From assembly GCF_027409185.1 (NCBI RefSeq), contig NC_084460.1, positions 145,312,569 to 145,376,568 of the forward strand: a stretch of DNA of 64,000 nucleotides, given 5' to 3'. Origin of the DNA: Cynocephalus volans (lineage: Eukaryota > Chordata > Mammalia > Dermoptera > Cynocephalidae). Below, piece by piece: positions 57,653-64,000 of the stretch. Under the pieces are notes generated by a model that was given only the letters and a program-made list of their open reading frames with translations, was not told where the DNA came from and did no database searches. Position 1 is the stretch's first letter. Each line of letters begins with the position of its first letter. Both the position numbers and the translations under genes were made by a program.

Positions 57653-60459
57653 GAAAATCAATAAGGATATTATGGCCAGCACCACCATTGCAGCCCTTGA
57701 GTCTCTGAGAGTGTCACTAATCACTGCCATTGCACAGGAAATACCTGATATGTCTCTCTGACATAGAAACCTTTCCAGTTACTGAAGCTGACAGACTCCA
57801 CATGGGGAAGCCCCTTAAGGACTATTTGGAAAGAGCTGCTTGTTAAAAGAAGCCCACAAGAGTTTGCAAGTCCTTTAAACACAAGGAGAAACATGACCTA
57901 GTTCTGCCTTTATCTGAGGTGCTTTGACTACCTTCAGGAGCTGGACTACTCAAAGAGTGTTAAATCACCGAACCTGGAGGAAAAAATGTGTGTATATACA
58001 CAGTGGCTCTCTTGGGTTACAAGGATTGCCTCTGATATTTGGCATGTGGAAATCTTCCATGAGTTTCCCTCAGTAAAAAATTTTGTTCTTGGTGGACTTT
58101 TATGGTTTGTTCATCCCTTCCAAGGCAAAGTTTTCCGACTCCATGGTATTGCAGTAATTCGAAAATCATCTCCAAAGGTATTGCTGAAGGATAGAAAGGA
58201 AATGTCACATGGTGTTAAATTTTGTTTTGCAAATAGTGAAAACTCAAAACTCAGCCTTTCTTATTTTAAAAATCAATTTAAGAACAGTGCAGTATTGCAT
58301 AAAAAATAAATACATGAATTTAATAAGAGCTACACATAAGCAAATGAAATTACCTGCAAATTCAAGGAACTCAGTAAATCACCCAAGTAGAAAGTCACAT
58401 TCAGCCTGAGTCCTCCCCTTGGTGGGACTGCAGGGACACCTGGTGTCATCACAATGTATGGGACTGAGAGAGACAAATTTCAAAGCCATCCTCTGCCTAA
58501 CTACGTTGTAAGCCATGTCCCATAGTTGTGAAAGGAAGACGAAAAGAGGGCTCCTTTCCACAGTCTTAAACAGGACTCCGGGCAGAAGACTCCTCCGTGA
58601 GGCTCCATCAAAGCTCGCTACGAACCTCTAGAACTCCAGATTGAAGCCTGGGAAAACAAACCTAGGACACAGTCATCTGACTGCTTCCCTTTCCTATCTA
58701 CATCCACCTTCTTCTCCCCTTATCACTCACGTGACAAAACACAGGCTTATATTATTACCTCTCTTACTGCATAGCCTCCATGCACCATAAAGAAACCAGC
58801 CTCAGCCTACAAGTCACGGCTAGATTTACAGTACAGAACTCTAATCTAACACTTCCAGCTTCTTAATATACTAAAGAGTTAGGTAAGGGAAATTAATAAA
58901 TATTCTTTCAGACAAATTTCTGTTTCTAAGGTGACAAAATGAATTTTCTTTCTCTTTGCATCACTTCTAGAACAATTTGAAATACACTGTCAGACAAATA
59001 GAAACCTTATGCTAACTACAAGGCCAGTCTATACTCAGAGAGGCAACAGAGAAAAGAAAATTAATAGTTTTTATCCTCTTCACCCCATTACATTCCTTCC
59101 TTAAATCCAATTTTCTGTCTACTTTACAGACCACTATAGTTTGGCTAAGTAAACTGCATATTGGATGAAAGTCTTTCTTTCTACTAGGAAGCTGCCTCCA
59201 CCTATGGTACCGCCCACCCCTGCCCCACAGATCCCAGCTCCATGGTCAGCACGGCCTCCCTTGTGTGAGTATAAATGTACAGTGAGTCTTAACTGCAGGC
59301 TGAGCAGTTATCTTTGCAAAGGTGTAGAAAAGTGTAGGCTTTCTCCCCAATCCTAATTTTTCTCTTTCTCCTCTCCCACACGCCCGCTCCCACCTGAGGT
59401 GTAGCTCCACCTCTGCCGTGGCTGTCTGGCTTACGTGGAAGCAGGTGCTGGATGAGCTGATTCTTAGATTAATTGACTCTGCTTGCTGAGCCCCCAGGAT
59501 CCCTCACACAGGCCTTGGCTTCTGTAAGACAAGCTTCAGGTTCTTTTTCAGACTCTGGTAGAGACTCTGAATATGCCTTCCTACATCTAGTCCCTACCAT
59601 ATGTCCCAGGCCACCTCTTATGAACTGAGTTATCACTGTTGGATCTGGGCTGTTCTCAATGAAATGTGACTCTTTCAAAAATTCAGAGTTCAAGAAGAGG
59701 AGTTAATCAATTGCCCTTTATCTTTCTACTTCCCACCCTTTCTTTCATGCAGCTATAATCTGGCCTGGAGCTAAGAATAGTCTATAATAATAGTCAATAA
59801 TTTTATTAAGCAGTTACTGGAATAAGTATAACAAGATCCACTATATCCTAATGGCAGAAAAGAATTTAATTTCAATCTTTCTGTTTTTATATATGGGATG
59901 GTATATGAGAATATGAGAGGAGAGTGTGTATGTGAACAGTTGGACGTGGAGTGAAGGTCCCTGAGACCCCTCTCTGTCCTACTCACATCCTCTCACTCTG
60001 GACGGGACATGTTACCATCTTTTACAGACAAAGTCACTGCCTGATGGAACTGGTGATCTGGTCTCTCTTGAATGAGAGAGGGGCTGGGTGCCCTCCAAGG
60101 CCGTCTAAGGCTGTTCTGCCTCTCTCAGCTCTCTTTAATGATGTGGTTACCCTCAGGGTCTCTGTTATGTCCTCCGTCTACATATACCAGCCCACCTTCT
60201 GCTATGCAGACGCCTCATCCCTTGCAGGAGTCAGTCTGCTCACTGCTTTCAGTCACTGCAGGAATTTCTAGGTAATGGTCATTCAGTGTGACAGTGAGGA
60301 GAAGACTTCAATGCTAAACTGTGACTATCTCCTGCCTACACACTTCAAGGGACCAAGTTTACTTTGAGGTAGTCAGATAAGGAAGGAGAAGAGCCAGAAA
60401 TGTTTCCTTTCCAGTCCCCTAAATTGGAATTGAGACAAAAGACCCTCTCCGCTAAGTCT
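57653..60459. other. Unit B non-coding sequence
   Basis: Counterpart of 8,641-11,440. Contains the strongly diverged patch at 59,579-59,659. No gene recognised. Confidence 0.6.
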
Positions 60460-60606
60460 ACTTGTAATGGGCAGAATAATGCCCCTCCCACAGATGTCCA
60501 CATTTCAGTCCCCAGAACCTGTGACTATGTTAGTTTACCTGGCAAAGTACTTAATGTTCCTATGGAATTAAAGTTTTTAATCAGCTGGTTTAAAATAGAG
60601 ATATCA

Positions 60607-60705
60607 GGAGCTGGTTGGTGAGCTCAGTTGGTTAGAGCATGTTGTTGATAACACCAAGGTTCAAGGTTCAATCCCTATATTGACCAGCTGCTAAATAAAA
60701 TAAAG
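60607..60705 (+). mobile_element. tRNA-Ile-derived SINE (unit B copy)
   Basis: Counterpart of 11,588-11,686, inserted before the A/B duplication. Confidence 0.75.
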
Positions 60706-60796
60706 TAGATCATCTTGGATTATCTGAGTGAGCCCAATGTAAACACAAGGAGCCTTAAAGTGGAAGAGGGAGGCTGAGCGTCAGGATGAAAGGAAG

Positions 60797-61037
60797 ACCT
60801 GTGGGAACAGGGCACCCCTTCTGCACTGACTTCCAGAAAATGGTTCTCCGTTCCTCCCTGAGGACACCGTGTTGGATGAGAGGAGTTTGAGAGAAGAATG
60901 AACCAAGCTGTATCCTTCCCCTCCCCTGTCAGCCCTGGAGGGAAAGGGCATCTTCTTTTTCACCTTTGAAAGGCGTTGTGGGTCTGTCTTTAAATGGTTA
61001 ACAAAAAAAAAAAAAAATTATACATAAAAAAAAAACC
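60797..61037 (+). mobile_element. Unidentified poly(A)-terminated insertion (unit B copy)
   Basis: Counterpart of 11,778-12,022. The A/TA tail is shorter than in A. Confidence 0.5.
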
Positions 61038-61291
61038 ATAGGCACAGAGAGATGGAGGAAGGGTCCATGAGCCAAAGTATGTGGGGGCCCTCTAGAAGCT
61101 ATAAAAGAAAAGGAAACAAATTCTCTTCTAGAGCCTACAGAAAGAAATGCAGCCCCACCAACACCTTGACTACAGCCCAGTGAGATTCATGTCAGATTTC
61201 TGCACTCCAGGACTACCATAATACATTTGTGTTGTTTAAACCACTAAGTTTATAGTAATTTGTTACAACATCAACAGAAAACACACTATCC

Positions 61292-62920
61292 CGTGCCTAC
61301 CTAAATTGCCTCTCCCCTTTCCGAATCCCCATCCTCTCCAAAGGGGGAAATTAAAACCCACACCTGATTCTTACCGACCACTGCCATCTTCTGATTTTTC
61401 TCATAATCTCCCCAGGAGAGAATAAATGGACTTTTCCCCCTATTACTGCATCATCAATTCCTGCTTCTGACAGAGAAGCTAGCTTAAGTTCTTCTAGTCA
61501 AAGTCAGAAAGACCAGAAAAAGTCAGTCCCCAAAACCTAGTGAAAGATGTACAGATACCAAAGAAGGACATAAATGATTTAAAAGTCTACTCTTAAGGCA
61601 AGTACTAGCATTTTTCACCTCAAAAATCATGAAAAAAAAAATACGTTATAGCAGGAAATAAAATTTTGATTGTTTAATATTTGCAATAATATTGTCCCAA
61701 TTGACTATACAACCTCCTGTGGCTGCTCTCTTCCTGGGGTGTTGAGAGGATGACAGCCCTGCTCTGTATAAATTTGGCTGAGAAAAGCATATAGAATGTA
61801 GTACACTGCTGGGTCACACCATAATTTAGTAGGGATTTCTCTTAAAATAATAAAGGTTCATAGGTGACAGAAAAGTCACCTATGAACTGTATTGACATGC
61901 AGCAGTCATATAGCACACTGAAGAAAACGGAGAAAGTTTTGCCACTGGGATTGATGAGGCTTGACGGAGATAAGAAATTCTACAGAGATTCTGCAACCAC
62001 AGGGAGTGACCTGCTCAGAATGGACGCCACACAGCAGAAGGCACAGCTCAGATGCAGTGAGAGAACCAAGTTCTAAGGAAACTGAGCCCAAAACAAACTG
62101 TGCCTGAGGCAAGTCTGCCCCACCTTGATTGGATTATTGGGTTATAGAACTTAAGAAATTGCTATTTCTTTAAATTAAAAAAAAAAAAAAAAAACAGGCA
62201 GGGGCGAAAGGAACGTATGTGTATGGGAAAAACTTTTGTTTTCTTTACAGTATCTATTAGGAATAAGTAATCAAGTCAGAAGCCCAAAGCGTGACCACTC
62301 ACAAAAGGGCCAGACAGAAAACAAACACTTTCAGTAAGGAGAGAAATCAACTTAATTTATTTAATTGACAGCTGACCAAGGACATCTGCTATATCAAGTA
62401 GTGATCAATTTCAGAAAAAAACCCTATTCACATTACATGTGTGTGTCACAAATGAGATTCTCAGTAGGATTATTTAATAAATTAAAAGTAGAAGTTTTGG
62501 AAGAACTCAGAAACATTCTAATTATATTGCGGAAATTTACTTTACATTACTATAGCATTTTATCAGCACCACACTCTCCCAATGTTACTAACACGTTTTA
62601 GTTGTTACATTTATATATCTTTCAATGAAGGCAATAAAAGTATGTCATTTTCAAAAATTACTTATAATCCCCACAGAAATATTCATTTTAAATATTTTAA
62701 GAGAATATATGTTGTCATATTTAGTCTAACAATATTATTTTAATTTACATACTGTTTGGATCATTGTAAATATCTATTGAAGAGAAAATTTGAAAAAGGC
62801 CTTGCTCAAGAATTATTTAGTAGTGCATCAATACTTTTTTAAAACAAGGATTTCTACAGGCTGAATCTTTCCTTAAAAGAATATAAGTAAAAGAGTTTTA
62901 AAATGTTTACATCTGGAAAA
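61292..62920. other. Unit B non-coding sequence
   Basis: Counterpart of 12,277-13,904. No gene recognised. Confidence 0.6.
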
Positions 62921-62935
62921 CAAGAGTTCATTTAT
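62921..62935 (+). other. Empty L1 target site
   Basis: CAAGAGTTCATTTAT, the uninterrupted equivalent of the duplicated 15 bp flanking the full-length L1 of unit A (one base differs). Sequence continues without a break on either side. Confidence 0.95.
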
Positions 62936-63215
62936 GTTACAAAGGATTGGCAATTTGGTGATTGCAGTTTTCAGTTTTATTCTTAAGTATGGATTTTAAA
63001 CAAATAAGTGGAGTCAGTCTTTAAAGTGCTTATTAACTATCTTGATGATCATAATTAATAACTAAAACAAGCATATCTAGTATAAATATTTTTATTCATT
63101 CATTTAACAATATATTAGGTCCCTACTATGTGCAAAACACAAGACTGGATAGTATAATTTATTTAAACAGAGAGAATATGAAAAGAATCATGGAAGTTTT
63201 CCTGAAAAAATTTTA
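62936..63215. other. Unit B sequence 3' of the OR
   Basis: Counterpart of 20,727-21,006. Would form the OR 3' UTR if transcribed. Nothing else is seen. Confidence 0.5.
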
Positions 63216-64000
63216 TTACTTTATCACTTTTCTCAGTGCACCTAAAACTTCCATGTTTCTTAGGCTGTAAATAAAGGGGTTTAGCAGGGGAATTATAATA
63301 GTGTAGAACAGTGCATACATTTTATCCTGGTATTTATCTCGGCCAGACCCAGCACATACATACATGAAGAAGAGCGTGCCATAGAGCAAGGAGACAGAGA
63401 GCAGATGGGCACAGCATGTGGAGAAGGCTTTGCTTCTGCCTTTCTCAGGCTTCTTTTTCAGGATGGCATAGAGGACACGGGTATAAGAAACTATGATGGT
63501 CATAAAAGTAAAAGCTTGTATAAAAGTAGCAAAAATAAAAAGTACTAATGCATTAATAGAAGTGTCAGTACAAGAAATTGTATATAGTAACAAGATCTCA
63601 CAGGAGAGATGATGTATTATATTGGACCTGCAGAAGGTTAATCTAAACAATAATCCTACATGAATTATGGGATATAGAAAACCAATTGCATATGACATAC
63701 TTATCAACCATGTGCAGAGTATGCTGGACATCACCACTGGGTAAAGTAAGGGGTTACCTATGGCTACATAGCGGTCATAGGACATTGCTACCAGAAGGAA
63801 ACATTCTGTGTTTGCACTAGAAGCAAAAATATAAAACTGGGTGATGCACTCAGCCAGAGGTATCATATGATACTCAGATAAAAAATTTACAAGCAACTTG
63901 GGAGTCACCGAGGATGAAGACCAATCATCTGCAAAGGCTAAACTGCCAAGGAACAAGTACATGGGGGTGTGAAGGTGAGGGTCCCTCCAGATGACAGCAA
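63216..64000 (-). CDS. Olfactory receptor family 5 (OR5H/OR5AC-like), partial, runs off the right edge
   Basis: About 261 codons of a class II OR, from the end of TM1 ([14 protein letters not shown] at the window edge) to the stop at 63,216. The N-terminus and start lie outside. The frame is open throughout. Landmarks: [28 protein letters not shown] (Gly where nearly all ORs have Cys, shared with the A copy), [14 protein letters not shown] intact in TM6, [15 protein letters not shown], and [21 protein letters not shown]. Whether it is functional depends on the missing 5' end: the A copy has a frame-breaking loss just after the start, and this copy may share it. Confidence 0.88.
   Translation of the reverse strand, partial: AVIWRDPHLHTPMYLFLGSLAFADDWSSSSVTPKLLVNFLSEYHMIPLAECITQFYIFASSANTECFLLVAMSYDRYVAIGNPLLYPVVMSSILCTWLISMSYAIGFLYPIIHVGLLFRLTFCRSNIIHHLSCEILLLYTISCTDTSINALVLFIFATFIQAFTFMTIIVSYTRVLYAILKKKPEKGRSKAFSTCCAHLLSVSLLYGTLFFMYVCAGSGRDKYQDKMYALFYTIIIPLLNPFIYSLRNMEVLGALRKVIK

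Larger units (their letters stand above)
60460..61291 (+). mobile_element. MLT1-like LTR (unit B copy)
   Basis: Counterpart of 11,441-12,276, including both nested insertions. Confidence 0.8.
49511..64000. repeat. Segmental duplication unit B (near-identical to unit A)
   Basis: Collinear with unit A from 49,895 (equal to base 1) to the window end, lacking only the 6,807 bp L1 insertion and 915 bp at the L1 left arm. It begins directly at the edge of the L1 at 48,626-49,511 and continues beyond the window. The first part (49,511-50,200) also matches unit C from 34,975. Confidence 0.93.

Noticed and set aside
1-64000. CRISPR arrays, operons, riboswitches, phage or other prokaryotic systems.
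   Set aside because: No regularly spaced short repeats or prokaryotic gene clusters are present. All repeats are eukaryotic transposons, microsatellites or segmental duplications.

Overview
This is a mammalian nuclear window. It holds intronless class II olfactory receptor (OR) genes, L1 elements, a mariner element, ERV-L/MaLR LTR remnants and tRNA-derived SINEs. The SINEs, one with a tRNA-Ile-like body and one GC-rich with a G/C-box head, look like the CYN-type SINEs of colugos. A dermopteran such as Galeopterus is my preferred source, but this rests on recall of SINE consensus and not on a search. I see no bacterial, CRISPR or operon-like content and no undescribed multi-gene system. The interest lies in duplication history, gene conversion and transposon mechanics.

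Layout. Unit A (1 to about 25,900) carries an OR with an open frame but no usable start (21,007-21,942). The 25.9-34.97 kb interval carries an intact OR (31,598-32,521). Unit C (about 34,975-48,300) carries an intact OR (43,281-44,201). An L1 fragment (48,626-49,511) separates C from unit B (49,511 to the window end). Unit B is a near-identical copy of unit A and ends in a partial OR (63,216-64,000, running off the right edge). All four ORs are on the minus strand and belong to family 5, in the OR5H/OR5AC-like group. A and B differ by only a few percent by eye. C is a much older copy of the same unit, recognisable through shared flanks and a shared MLT1-like LTR.

Transposons. A 6.8 kb full-length L1 (13,920-20,711, minus) interrupts unit A with a 15 bp target-site duplication, and unit B keeps the empty site. 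A close relative at 27,178-28,495 is a twin-primed, 5'-inverted insertion. A/B also share an older 5'-inverted L1 with a solo LTR nested in its inverted arm, followed by ERV-L pol remnants. A mariner (22,389-23,659) and a short mariner-like MITE (24,303-24,383) sit in A at TA sites that are empty in C. Unit C has its own insertions: two SINEs, a MaLR LTR and a 423 bp solo LTR with a 4 bp duplication.

Function. Only the two intact ORs are credible protein-coding host genes here. Both would encode seven-transmembrane odorant receptors acting through the olfactory G protein in sensory neuron cilia. The A and B copies look like decaying or relaxed duplicates. Part of their coding sequence matches the OR at 31.6 kb far better than the rest does, which indicates an ectopic gene-conversion tract.
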